From Candidatus Gastranaerophilales bacterium (GTDB lineage: Bacteria; Cyanobacteriota; Vampirovibrionia; Gastranaerophilales; Gastranaerophilaceae): DNA of 64,000 nucleotides. The DNA is taken from assembly GCA_910587815.1 (NCBI GenBank), contig CAJUNK010000001.1, forward strand, positions 165,387 through 229,386. Direction: 5' to 3'. How positions within the stretch are numbered: the stretch's first letter is position 1; every line of letters begins with the position of its first letter. Below, piece by piece: positions 32,936 to 40,945 of this stretch. The notes beneath the pieces are model-generated. The model was given only the letters and a program-made list of their open reading frames with translations, searched no databases and was not told the DNA's origin. The position numbers were made by a program, and so were the translations under genes.

Positions 32936-35806
32936 TTACTCCCACCACTCTATAATTATCTTTCCATTACCGCCTTTGCCACCATGGTTTGGATTGTTTG
33001 TAATATTTCCCGCAGAAGATGAATTTACCTGGCCAATATCACGAAGTGCTGCACCGCCTCCACCTGAAGCATATCCTGTTGTATCTTTTCCATTTGCATT
33101 ATCTCCTGTGTCTAAAACACCTCCCATTCCCCCTGTTCCTGATACTGTTTTTTCTATTTTGCTTTCATTGTCTCCTTCTTTTGTATAAACAATGTATTTA
33201 AATCCTATAAAGTTTGCACCGCCTCCGCCTGTTAAATTAATAGCACTACTTCCTGCACTTCCTTTTGTGCACTTTTTATTATTCAAATAACTTGTTCCGC
33301 CAAAATGACAAACATTTGAAACAATACCTCCTGTACCATTTAATAAGTTATTATCATGTGCAGAATCAATAGAAACACTTCCACCTCCACCACCTCCACC
33401 TGCTTTTAGGTCTCCAAATACTGTCATACCGCCATTTTTAGCATTTGTTAAAGTGTTATTTGAAATATATGCTCCACTTCCTCCTTTTCCTATTCTGTAT
33501 TTTATTACCTGATTACTCTTTACAGCGATACTGTATGTGAAAATATTTCCGCTTGCACCGCCCCCTGCTGCACCCAACCCTGCATTTTTATATGCATTTG
33601 TTGCAGTGTCCCAATATTTGTTCCAAGAGATTCTGGCATAACCCCCAGAGCCTTCACCGCCATTTGCCATTGTCCAACCTCCGCCCCCGCCGCAGCCATA
33701 GCCTGACCCGTTTTTACCATTAGGAGAAGATTGTGTGCCGCCCTTGCCTCTTTCGCATTTTATTTCACCGTTAAAAAGTGTGACATCTCCGCCATTTCCA
33801 CCTTCTGTTTTTGGAGCAAAAATTTTATCGCCCCATTTGCTTTTATTTTCTTCATCTGTGTCAGAATTCCCACCTGCGGTTCTACCAAGAGTGTTTGTAA
33901 AACCAGGCAAGTTAACAGATAGCATTGATGTAAAAATGCCATCTGTTATGCGTCCTGATAGGCCACAATTAAAATTAGCAGGCATTACTGTTCCATCTGC
34001 ACATCCGTAATGTGCACCGTGGGAACCATTATTATTTGTTCTTAGCACTCTAGTACTGCCGCGCGCCAAAAAACTTTCCTGGCCATAGTGATCCGCTCCT
34101 GTGCTATCAGGCGGGATTATTTTTTTGCTTACGGTATCTAGATATCCTGCAACACCCCCAAGACCGCCTTTTCCAATATGTACATTAAGGGTTTCACCAG
34201 GTGTTGTTTTAACAGGCTGAATGGGCACAATGGCGCCACCCCCGCCGCCGCTTCCGCCTGGGCCGTAATCAATATATGTCAGGCGGATTGCACCAGATTT
34301 ACCAGGGTATCCTCCACTATATGTGCTTTCATTTAGATAATTTGTACTGTTTCCTCCATTGCAATAATTGCTGCCAAATATTGTTGCAATGCTGCCGCCT
34401 GTAATGCCGTTGGCATTTGCTCCGCCACTGCCCCCTTTGCCCGCAAGCGAGCTTGATGTACCGCCATTGCCGCCTCCTGCTCCGCCACCCCCGCCACCTC
34501 CGCCGGATTTAGCACAGTGTGTTTGAGTTCCGATATTATCAGTGCTTGCGCCTCCCCCTCCGCCCGGGGCGTTTAAATAAATTCCTGAACCTATCACTAA
34601 TTGTGATGCAGCACCTCCACCTCCACCCTTTCCTGTGTAGCAAGGGCTTCCATGTAGCGATACCCCATCACCCCCATTTGGCGAACCGCCATCACCACCC
34701 TTTGTCCAAGCAGATATGCTCCAATTGGTGTCACAAGCGGATGTACAAGTTCCAGCGATTCCTATGCCTCCCGCTCCACCTTTTGTTGACGATGTTATCA
34801 GAGCACCATTTGCCCCTCCTCTTGTAGCATAAGATACTGCACCGCCTCCATAGGGAATGCTTGCTGAACTACTACTTCCTTGATTGTAATGTTCTGTGCC
34901 TGCTCCGCCTCCTCCGCCTATGTAATAGGTCAGTTCTGCTGCGTTTCCAAAATTTGTCAGCTGATTTAATACATATCCGCCTGTACCGCCGCCATAGCCA
35001 TGGCTATTTACTAATTTCATCCATGAACCTCCGGAGCATCCCCCGCCGCCTCCACCGCCACATGCGGATGCTAAAATCTGTTTATTTCTAATTGCTTCAG
35101 GAATTGTCCAAGTACCTGTACCATCAGTATCTACAGTTACAATATTATTTGCATCAGCTGTTATATTTCCATTACCGTATGTTACAAAAGTTTGTGTTTT
35201 ATTAATTTGCCCTCCGGCTCCACCCCCTGCGCCACCTGAAACAAGGGTGGTTTCTATATTTCCAACCATAGCCGGTACAGAAAATATATGGTCGCCTATT
35301 GTGGTATATTCTGTGTATCCTGCTGTAGGGGCACTTCCACCTCCACCTCCTGCACCAATTACTGTTACATTCATATATCCGTTATAACCACCAGGTATTT
35401 CAAATTCTCCTTCACAATATTGGCTGCCATCAGAATCTGTTTTAATATCTGAACAATCATTAGAATTATATTCAAGCTCTATAGTTTTTTTAATTGTGCC
35501 AGCTGGTGTCATATTTCCTGTAATATTTACATTTTCCCCAAATTTTCTTGTCATCACAGGAGCAAGTGCTGCCATTAAAAGTGATGCCACTAAAAGTGCC
35601 ATTAATAATTCTACTAGTGAAAACCCAGCTTTTTTGTTACCCACCATGTCATGCTGAACTTGTTTCAGCATCCCCCCGGATTTTGTATGAGACCCTGAAA
35701 CGAGTTCAGGGTGACAGGGGTGGTTCAGGGTGACAGATTTAAAAAAGGCAGGATGCCCCGATGAAGGCTTTTTTAGCCTTTGAACAACTTTTTTCATAAT
35801 AAACAA
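32936..35806 (-). CDS. Giant glycine-rich protein with type IV prepilin signal
   Basis: Up to 956 residues. A prepilin cleavage motif is clear: GNKKAG|FSLVELLMALLVA, with glycine at -1, Phe at +1 and Glu at +5, then a hydrophobic helix and an Arg/Lys stop. It should be processed by a prepilin peptidase and built into, or anchored like, a pseudopilin. The rest is many GGGGG-rich stretches alternating with Asn/Thr/Ser segments and scattered cysteines. From the first ATG the leader is about 60 residues and contains a translated dispersed repeat (HPELVSGS ... MLKQVQHD). An ATG at 35647 would give a normal short leader. The downstream 3' region is structured. Possible surface adhesin; function unknown. 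Confidence 0.7.
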   Translation of the reverse strand: MFIMKKVVQRLKKPSSGHPAFFKSVTLNHPCHPELVSGSHTKSGGMLKQVQHDMVGNKKAGFSLVELLMALLVASLLMAALAPVMTRKFGENVNITGNMTPAGTIKKTIELEYNSNDCSDIKTDSDGSQYCEGEFEIPGGYNGYMNVTVIGAGGGGGSAPTAGYTEYTTIGDHIFSVPAMVGNIETTLVSGGAGGGAGGQINKTQTFVTYGNGNITADANNIVTVDTDGTGTWTIPEAIRNKQILASACGGGGGGGCSGGSWMKLVNSHGYGGGTGGYVLNQLTNFGNAAELTYYIGGGGGAGTEHYNQGSSSSASIPYGGGAVSYATRGGANGALITSSTKGGAGGIGIAGTCTSACDTNWSISAWTKGGDGGSPNGGDGVSLHGSPCYTGKGGGGGAASQLVIGSGIYLNAPGGGGGASTDNIGTQTHCAKSGGGGGGGGAGGGNGGTSSSLAGKGGSGGANANGITGGSIATIFGSNYCNGGNSTNYLNESTYSGGYPGKSGAIRLTYIDYGPGGSGGGGGAIVPIQPVKTTPGETLNVHIGKGGLGGVAGYLDTVSKKIIPPDSTGADHYGQESFLARGSTRVLRTNNNGSHGAHYGCADGTVMPANFNCGLSGRITDGIFTSMLSVNLPGFTNTLGRTAGGNSDTDEENKSKWGDKIFAPKTEGGNGGDVTLFNGEIKCERGKGGTQSSPNGKNGSGYGCGGGGGWTMANGGEGSGGYARISWNKYWDTATNAYKNAGLGAAGGGASGNIFTYSIAVKSNQVIKYRIGKGGSGAYISNNTLTNAKNGGMTVFGDLKAGGGGGGGSVSIDSAHDNNLLNGTGGIVSNVCHFGGTSYLNNKKCTKGSAGSSAINLTGGGGANFIGFKYIVYTKEGDNESKIEKTVSGTGGMGGVLDTGDNANGKDTTGYASGGGGAALRDIGQVNSSSAGNITNNPNHGGKGGNGKIIIEWWE
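35640..35742. repeat. Dispersed inverted-repeat element (HPELVSGS/LKQVQHD type)
   Basis: GTCATGCTGAACTTGTTTCAGC (about 35648-35669) and CCCTGAAACGAGTTCAGGGTGACA (about 35693-35716) form an imperfect inverted repeat, and a partial third arm GGTTCAGGGTGACAG follows (about 35723-35737). Translations of this repeat (HPELVSGS, LKQVQHD) recur, as far as I know, in many unrelated bacterial genomes. Here it lies inside the 5' end of the prepilin-like gene, in frame. Confidence 0.75.
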
Positions 35807-35976
35807 TTTCCCTAAATTTCTATTTAATACAACAACTTTTCGTAAAAAATTATATTCAATGGATTATATTTTATATTTATTAAATATAATTGTCAATAAA
35901 AATTATGCTGTTGGGTTATATGAAAAATTTACTATGACAACTAAAATGTAATAATAACAATAGAATTGGTATATAA

Positions 35977-36300
35977 ATGGCAAAGCCTGTAAATATAAAA
36001 AAATCTTTGGGTGCAAAAATCCAGCAAATAAGAAAATCTTTAAAAATGACTCAAGACCAGCTTGCAGAGCAGGTTGGGATGGAACCGCAAAATATTTCTA
36101 TGATTGAGACGGGAAGAAATTATCCTACACCTGAAAATCTTGCAAAAATAGCACAAAGCCTTGGGGTGGAAGTGTTTGAACTATTTGTATTTGGGGAAGA
36201 AAAATCGACAGATGTTATGAGAAAATTTGTAATATCTGAATTAAACCGCGACAGTGAATTAACAAAAATTCTGTTCAATTTTTGCAAAGCCATGAGCTAG
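35977..36300 (+). CDS. XRE-family helix-turn-helix regulator
   Basis: 107 residues. Residues 8-62 form a Cro/CI helix-turn-helix (LGAKIQQIRKSLKMTQDQLAEQVGMEPQNISMIETGRNYPTPENLAKIAQSLGVEVFELF). The C-terminal 40 residues are a helical tail without a known domain. Divergent from the glycine-rich gene with 170 AT-rich bases between, so it may regulate that gene or itself; this is inference from position. Converges on nadE. Confidence 0.88.
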   Translation: MAKPVNIKKSLGAKIQQIRKSLKMTQDQLAEQVGMEPQNISMIETGRNYPTPENLAKIAQSLGVEVFELFVFGEEKSTDVMRKFVISELNRDSELTKILFNFCKAMS

Positions 36301-36314
36301 ATTTGACGCAGGTT

Positions 36315-38279
36315 TTAATAAAATTTCAATTTTGATGTTATAGGCTGGTTGTATTCAACCTTATTTATTGAACGGGCATCAATGATAGGTGCAGGCGGCA
36401 TTATGGACCATTTGAAAAGTGCTGTTTGCATACGGCGGAAAAATTTATCCAGCCACAAAATTTTTGTTTCTTTTGTTAAGTTATTTTTAGCTTCGTAAAG
36501 AAATGTTTCAGAAAGCATTTCTTCCTTGCACTGATGCAGGTTTTCAAGACGCCAAATGACTTCATCCAGGAATTCATAAGGCATAAGGGCTTCTTCTGCA
36601 AGAAGTGGTTTACCCGTTTTTGGATTTATGGCTAGCTCTGCACCTGGTGGTTTCACCAAAACTGCTTGTGGGATTGCATTTCGCTGTAATCTGTTTTTAT
36701 TTAACCAGCGGGCAAGGGCAAAAAGCTTTGTTTTTGTGACATCTGCTATAGGGGCAAAACCGCCTGACATATCGCCGTTTATAGTGGCATAGCCCATATA
36801 AAGTTCTGATTTATCTGATGTTGCAATGGGCATGGTGTTTGGAAACTCGTTTGAGATGCCCCATAAAATCATAGCGCGACTTCTTGCTTGAATATTATCA
36901 TTCGTTAAAGATGCACTAAACCTGTCCTGCCAGCTAGTTTCAATCTTTTTAAATACTTCATCAAACGTACCCCGTGCGGCTTTAAACATATTTGAAATCG
37001 GGATTTGCGTGAAATTAACGCCTAAATTGTCGCACAATTCTTTTGCGTCAGATTTGCTTTCATCACTAGTGATAGAAGATGGCATAGAAACTGCAAAAAC
37101 GTTTTCTGCGCCAAGGGCATCAGACAGCAAAACACAGCTGACAGAAGAATCTAAGCCCCCTGAAACACCCAAAACTGCCCTTTTAAAGCCATTTTTGTGG
37201 AAGTAATCCCTGATAGAGCTAGTAATGGTAAGGTATGTGCGTTCTAAATCAGGTTCATAATCAAGACTGAAGGCTTTTTGGGCATTTAAAGTTTTTTCCA
37301 AACCATTTGGAAGGGGGTAAATACAGTTAATATCCTCTTGTTGCTGGTTTTTTGGGACAGGTTGCACTATAAAAAACTGCTCTATGAAAGATTCTGCACG
37401 CGCTACAATCTCGCCTTTAGCGTTGTAGAGCCTGCTTGCGCCCTGAAATGAAATGTTATCCACAGCACCTACTTGGTTTACATAGCAGATAGGAGTTTCA
37501 TATTTTTTGCTGACAAAAGAGAGCATATTATGCAAAAGCTGTTCTTTTTTTGCGCGCGTAGGTGAAGAGCTGCAATTAATGATTATATCAGGCTTTTGCT
37601 CTTTTATGATTTTATCGACAGGGTCGAAACTGTAGACAGGGTGGTCAAAGAAGTCCTTATCAGCCCAATTTTCTTCGCAAATAACTACTCCTGCGCGGAT
37701 TTTACCGATTTCTACAATTCTTTCTTTTGAATCAAATTCAGCAGATTGAAAATAACGAGCGTCGTTAAACTCACTGTAGACGGGCAAAAGCGTCTTTCTA
37801 ATTATGGTTTCAATTTTTTTATTTGACAAAACTGCAACAGAATTAAAATATCTTTTTCCAATGTAAAATCTGTTAAATTCGCAAAAGCCAATCAGTACTT
37901 TGGTTTTGCCTGTAAATTTCGCCAATTTTTCAAGGTATTCAATATTTTTTTCAACTAATTTTGGGTATCTATCTATAATATCAAAAACTGGATAACCAAA
38001 TAAAAACAGCTCAGGAAAGGCTATTGCGCCCACTTTTAATTCATTTGCCCATTCAATATATTTTTTTGCCTTGTTAAAATTGTATTCTATATCTCCCACA
38101 ATGGGGTCAACCTGTGCAAGGACAATGGTTTCTGGTGTTAAAAGCGGTTTTATTTTATTTATGATTTCTTTTTTTTCATCAGCAGAAAGTTCAGATGGAG
38201 CTGGAGTTTCGCCGAAATTGTTTCCGCAAAATTCGTGCTCAGAAAGTTCCTGTTTTATAATTTTTGTAATATCAATCAT
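36315..38279 (-). CDS. nadE: Glutamine-dependent NAD+ synthetase
   Basis: 654 residues, two domains. The N-terminal nitrilase-type glutaminase (about 50-320) has Glu in FPELFLFGYP, Lys in RKTLLPVY and Cys in VVICEENWAD, and supplies ammonia. The C-terminal synthetase (about 345-654) has the PP-loop VLGVSGGLDSSVS and forms NAD+ from deamido-NAD+. About 45 residues precede the nitrilase fold, a longer lead than usual. The first half of repeat element A lies immediately upstream. Confidence 0.95.
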   Translation of the reverse strand: MIDITKIIKQELSEHEFCGNNFGETPAPSELSADEKKEIINKIKPLLTPETIVLAQVDPIVGDIEYNFNKAKKYIEWANELKVGAIAFPELFLFGYPVFDIIDRYPKLVEKNIEYLEKLAKFTGKTKVLIGFCEFNRFYIGKRYFNSVAVLSNKKIETIIRKTLLPVYSEFNDARYFQSAEFDSKERIVEIGKIRAGVVICEENWADKDFFDHPVYSFDPVDKIIKEQKPDIIINCSSSPTRAKKEQLLHNMLSFVSKKYETPICYVNQVGAVDNISFQGASRLYNAKGEIVARAESFIEQFFIVQPVPKNQQQEDINCIYPLPNGLEKTLNAQKAFSLDYEPDLERTYLTITSSIRDYFHKNGFKRAVLGVSGGLDSSVSCVLLSDALGAENVFAVSMPSSITSDESKSDAKELCDNLGVNFTQIPISNMFKAARGTFDEVFKKIETSWQDRFSASLTNDNIQARSRAMILWGISNEFPNTMPIATSDKSELYMGYATINGDMSGGFAPIADVTKTKLFALARWLNKNRLQRNAIPQAVLVKPPGAELAINPKTGKPLLAEEALMPYEFLDEVIWRLENLHQCKEEMLSETFLYEAKNNLTKETKILWLDKFFRRMQTALFKWSIMPPAPIIDARSINKVEYNQPITSKLKFY

Positions 38280-38610
38280 TGGCTATATACCTTGATTTAA
38301 CTGCATTTAGGTGCATTATAACACAAAGGTGAATTTTTATCTTATAAACATTTTCAAATCCAGTAACACAGCGCAATAGCGCGAGTCTGCGTAAAATGGC
38401 GCAAACCCGGGCGCGGCTTGGCATAGGTGGCGCCTTTGAAAACGAAAGCAAGCAGCGCACCGAAAAGGCAAGAGTCCCCGGGCAATACCCAGGACCGCAG
38501 GCACCTGTCATGTGCCAAACTCCGTCTCCAAGGTAAGGTGCCCAGTATACACCACTGCTATGAGGTGTGCTTGCCCAAATAATGTTCGGGTAGCAGTTGT
38601 CAGTATGCAT
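38272..38610 (-). pseudogene. Remnant of a C-type-lectin-like (Fib_succ_major-like) C-terminus, copy A
   Basis: The minus frame reads TDNCYPNIIWAST, then YWAPYLGDGVWHMTG, then TLAFSVRC, which resembles the end of Fib_succ_major/DUF1566-type C-lectin domains (W-S-S-T, variable stretch, AFSVRCV). No start, signal or upstream domain exists; a frameshift separates it from an upstream QSIAQKIPNTVQN segment, and the code after AFSVRC degenerates. Homologous to copy B at 39496-39780. It overlaps the nadE start by 8 bases. This fold is the usual variable target of diversity-generating retroelements. Confidence 0.45.
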
Positions 38611-38853
38611 TGAGCTTTTGCCAAAGCCTTATTTTGCACTGTGTTAGGTATTTTTTGAGCAATGCTTTGGTTTGATATCATAAACTATATCAAAACGGTA
38701 TTCAAGTGGTAAAATTCGCCTTGAAAATGTACCATAGCAATGGCTTGCCTTGACGATTTGAACTGCATTTTAAAGCCAAATTGACTTTTTTCTGTTAAAA
38801 TTGCGTAAATTTTAACACTCTTTTTTTTGCAGATATTCTTAATATTACTATAA
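38354..38853. repeat. Duplicated element, copy A (upstream of mntP)
   Basis: About 500 bp sharing ordered blocks with copy B (39508-39958): TCAAATCCAG(T/C)AACACAGCGC, GCGCACCGAAAAGGCAAGAG, GTTGTC(A/T)GTAT, TATAT(C/T)A(A/T)AACG-like, (A)CGATTTGAACTGCATTTT, a hairpin, and TACTATAAA. Between the first two blocks the copies diverge completely in sequence and length. The hairpin at 38794-38816 (GTTAAAATT/AATTTTAAC) is followed by T8 on the plus strand and looks like a terminator. Confidence 0.7.
38794..38828 (+). terminator. Hairpin plus T-run in element A
   Basis: A 9-bp stem GTTAAAATT / AATTTTAAC with a 5-base loop, then ACTC and eight Ts. The equivalent hairpin in copy B is GCCAAAAT / ATTTTGGC, with compensatory changes but no T-run. 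Confidence 0.5.
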
Positions 38854-38943
38854 AAACTTAGGCTTTTGCGTAATTTAAAATTATTTGATAAAACTTATTT
38901 TGCTAAATTTATCTTCCTTGATAAAATAGGTTTGGAGGGATTT

Positions 38944-39504
38944 ATGAGTATTTTCGAGGTTTTATTTATTGCAATAGGACTTTCTATGGATGCTTTTGCT
39001 GTATCAATTTGTCTTGGTCTTTCTTCAGGTGACAGTAGTGATTTTAAAAAGATGTTTTTGCCTGGAATTTATTTTGGACTTTTTCAGGCGCTAATGCCTG
39101 TTTTTGGATACTTTTTAGGTAAAAGATTTTTAACATTTATATCAAATTATGACCATTGGGCAGCCTTTATTTTGCTTGGTTTAATAGGTGCAAATATGAT
39201 AAAAGAATCCAGAGAATGTCCAGATGATGCGGCTAAAACGGATTTTAAGCATAAAACCTTACTTGTTCTTGCTGTTGCAACAAGTATTGATGCTTTTGCT
39301 GTTGGGCTTACTTTTGGATTTTTAAATGTAAATATCTTATTTTGCGCTATTATGATTGGGCTTGTGACGTTTTTGTTTTCCATACTTGGTTTTTGGGCAG
39401 GGAAGGTTTTTAGTTCAAAATATAAATCATCTGCTGAATTATTTGGTGGTGTGATATTAATTTTAATAGGCCTAAAAGTGCTTTTAGAACATATTTTAGG
39501 GTAA
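38944..39504 (+). CDS. mntP: Manganese efflux pump MntP
   Basis: 186 residues from the ATG at 38944, preceded by GGAGGG 5 bases ahead; an upstream ATG-less extension to 38866 has no support. Six hydrophobic helices and two repeated SMDAFAVS / SIDAFAVG motifs carrying the conserved aspartates of the MntP/DUF204 family. Exports Mn2+ at the inner membrane. I found no yybP-ykoY (Mn) riboswitch in the 80 bases upstream. Flanked on both sides by the duplicated element. Confidence 0.93.
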   Translation: MSIFEVLFIAIGLSMDAFAVSICLGLSSGDSSDFKKMFLPGIYFGLFQALMPVFGYFLGKRFLTFISNYDHWAAFILLGLIGANMIKESRECPDDAAKTDFKHKTLLVLAVATSIDAFAVGLTFGFLNVNILFCAIMIGLVTFLFSILGFWAGKVFSSKYKSSAELFGGVILILIGLKVLLEHILG

Positions 39505-39780
39505 ATATTCAAATCCAGCAACACAGCGCTGCGTTAGCCGGTGCTTAAAAGCACTACGCAAATAATGCCAGCGCACCGAAAAGGCAAGAGTGGGGTCATA
39601 GGGTGAATACTGGTACTTATAGAAGCTTCCATTGTTCAATACCATAGTATCATATCTGCTGCCGCTTAAAGTGTTAGACCATATCCAGGCCGGGTTGCAG
39701 TTTTCATTATCGGCAGCGCCCTTGCAGTTGTCTGTATTTTGCGCTGTGTTTAATGTTTTAGGTAATATTTTAGCATAATA
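39496..39780 (-). pseudogene. Remnant of a C-type-lectin-like (Fib_succ_major-like) C-terminus, copy B
   Basis: The minus frame is open from just after a TGA at 39781-39783 to TAA at 39496. It reads AKILPKTLNTAQNTDNC, then AWIWSNTLSGSRYDTMVLNNG, then TLAFSVR and a final RCVAGFEYLP. It aligns with copy A at TDNC, W-x-x-T, VLxxG/YLxxG, TLAFSVR and RCVxGFE, with nearly all other positions different. No start or N-terminal domain. It overlaps the mntP 3' end by 9 bases. Confidence 0.45.
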
Positions 39781-39958
39781 TCATAGACTATATTATAACG
39801 ATATTCATTAGCAAAAAATTGCTATGAAAATATACCATAATATGGTTTACCTAACGATTTGAACTGCATTTTGCTTACAGTAAAACTAAGCTGTTATTCT
39901 GCCAAAATCCTTAAATTTTGGCACTCTTGTGCAGTAATTATTTTAAATATACTATAAA
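39508..39958. repeat. Duplicated element, copy B (downstream of mntP)
   Basis: About 450 bp homologous to copy A with the same block order and orientation, so mntP sits between direct repeats. Its hairpin (39901-39922, GCCAAAAT/ATTTTGGC) keeps pairing through two T-A to C-G double changes relative to copy A. Fills most of the 525-base gap between mntP and the anti-sigma gene. Confidence 0.7.
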
Positions 39959-40029
39959 TAAATATTAAAAATGAACAATTTAAATTTTAAATCGTTATAG
40001 AGAATGTAAGGATTAAAAATGGTAAAAAA

Positions 40030-40425
40030 ATGAACGAAAAAAAATGCAACAAATATGAAGAATTATTTGTATCTTCTGACGAGAAGGAGTTTTTGGAACA
40101 CATAAAAAATTGCCCTGAATGTGCAAAAGAACATGAGAGGATGCAAAAAGTTTCAAATTTGATAAAAGAGGTTTCTTATATTTATAAAAATAAGCGCACA
40201 AAGAAAAAAAAGTCCAAAGTTGCTGTATTATCAATGGCAGCATCATTTTTGATGATTTGTGCAGCTTTTTTTGCAATTCAGATTATGACACCAAGTTCAT
40301 TTGTGAATGAAACCATAGCAAGTATTTCAAACGGGGTATATAGCCAAGAATACAGTTATGAACAGATGGGGCTTCCTGTGGATGAATATGGACTTATAAT
40401 GGTGGATTTAGGAAATGAATTTTAG
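40030..40425 (+). CDS. Zinc-finger anti-sigma factor-like membrane protein
   Basis: 131 residues. An N-terminal zf-HC2-like motif (H-x3-C-P-E-C in LEHIKNCPECAKEH), a coiled basic stretch, one transmembrane helix (about 61-80), and a short periplasmic tail. This is the build of anti-sigma factors (RsiW/ChrR class) that hold an ECF sigma at the membrane. It overlaps the following ECF sigma gene by 11 bases. The order anti-sigma then sigma is the reverse of the common one. Confidence 0.8.
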   Translation: MNEKKCNKYEELFVSSDEKEFLEHIKNCPECAKEHERMQKVSNLIKEVSYIYKNKRTKKKKSKVAVLSMAASFLMICAAFFAIQIMTPSSFVNETIASISNGVYSQEYSYEQMGLPVDEYGLIMVDLGNEF

Positions 40426-40927
40426 GGAAATTTTTAATAACGACAAACAAAAAGTAAAAAACATAATAAAACTTGTAACAAATGGGAAAAGTGCAGATAT
40501 TTGTGAAGATTTGGAGCAGGAAGTTTATATAAAGGCTTTTAAAAATAGGAGTAAATATACAGAATGCGGCAAATTTTCAAAGTGGATAGGAATGATTGCT
40601 TATAATGTTTCAAGGGATTATTTAAAAAGTGCTAAAAATCGTTATGAAACAGGAATTGAAGATGACAATGTTGTAATTAATATTGCAGATAGAAAGAAAA
40701 ATCCTGAAGAAAGTATGCTTCAAAAAGAAAGGCAGATAAGAATTTCAGCTGCAATAAATGCGTTAAATAAAAAACACAGAGAGGTAATTATATTATCTGA
40801 AATTAATGGTATAAGTTATGAAGATATAGCTTGCAGGCTTAATTGTCCTATAGGTACAGTAAAATCGAGAATATATAATGCTAAAAAAGAGCTCTACAAT
40901 ATATTGAATGATTTAATTGACGATTAA
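40415..40927 (+). CDS. ECF sigma factor (RpoE/SigW-like)
   Basis: 170 residues. Region 2 (about 25-90: ADICEDLEQEVYIKAFKN ... FSKWIGMIAYNVSRDYLKS) and region 4 (about 112-165: INALNKKHREVIILSEINGISYEDIACRLNCPIGTVKSRIYNAKKEL) are both clear. It redirects RNA polymerase upon release by the anti-sigma protein encoded immediately upstream. The next gene encodes a Spy/CpxP-like periplasmic protein, so envelope stress is the likely signal. Confidence 0.92.
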   Translation: MNFREIFNNDKQKVKNIIKLVTNGKSADICEDLEQEVYIKAFKNRSKYTECGKFSKWIGMIAYNVSRDYLKSAKNRYETGIEDDNVVINIADRKKNPEESMLQKERQIRISAAINALNKKHREVIILSEINGISYEDIACRLNCPIGTVKSRIYNAKKELYNILNDLIDD

Positions 40928-40945
40928 TTTGAAAGGGAAAATTTT

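Noticed and set aside
33520..34827. Gly-rich gene shadow ORFs on both strands
   Set aside because: They result from the GGN-rich codon composition of the prepilin-like gene.
38860..38943. Manganese (yybP-ykoY) riboswitch before mntP
   Set aside because: The 80 bases are AT-rich and lack the conserved internal loops and paired helices.
38866..38943. 26-codon upstream extension of mntP
   Set aside because: The first transmembrane helix and the family start begin at 38944, which has GGAGGG ahead of it; the extension reads through promoter-like AT sequence.
38354..39958. A complete diversity-generating retroelement
   Set aside because: No reverse transcriptase, accessory gene or template/variable pair with adenine-specific differences is visible, so only relic-like target sequences can be claimed.
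38354..39958. Insertion sequence or composite transposon around mntP
   Set aside because: The direct copies carry no transposase frame, no terminal inverted repeats and no target duplication that I can see.
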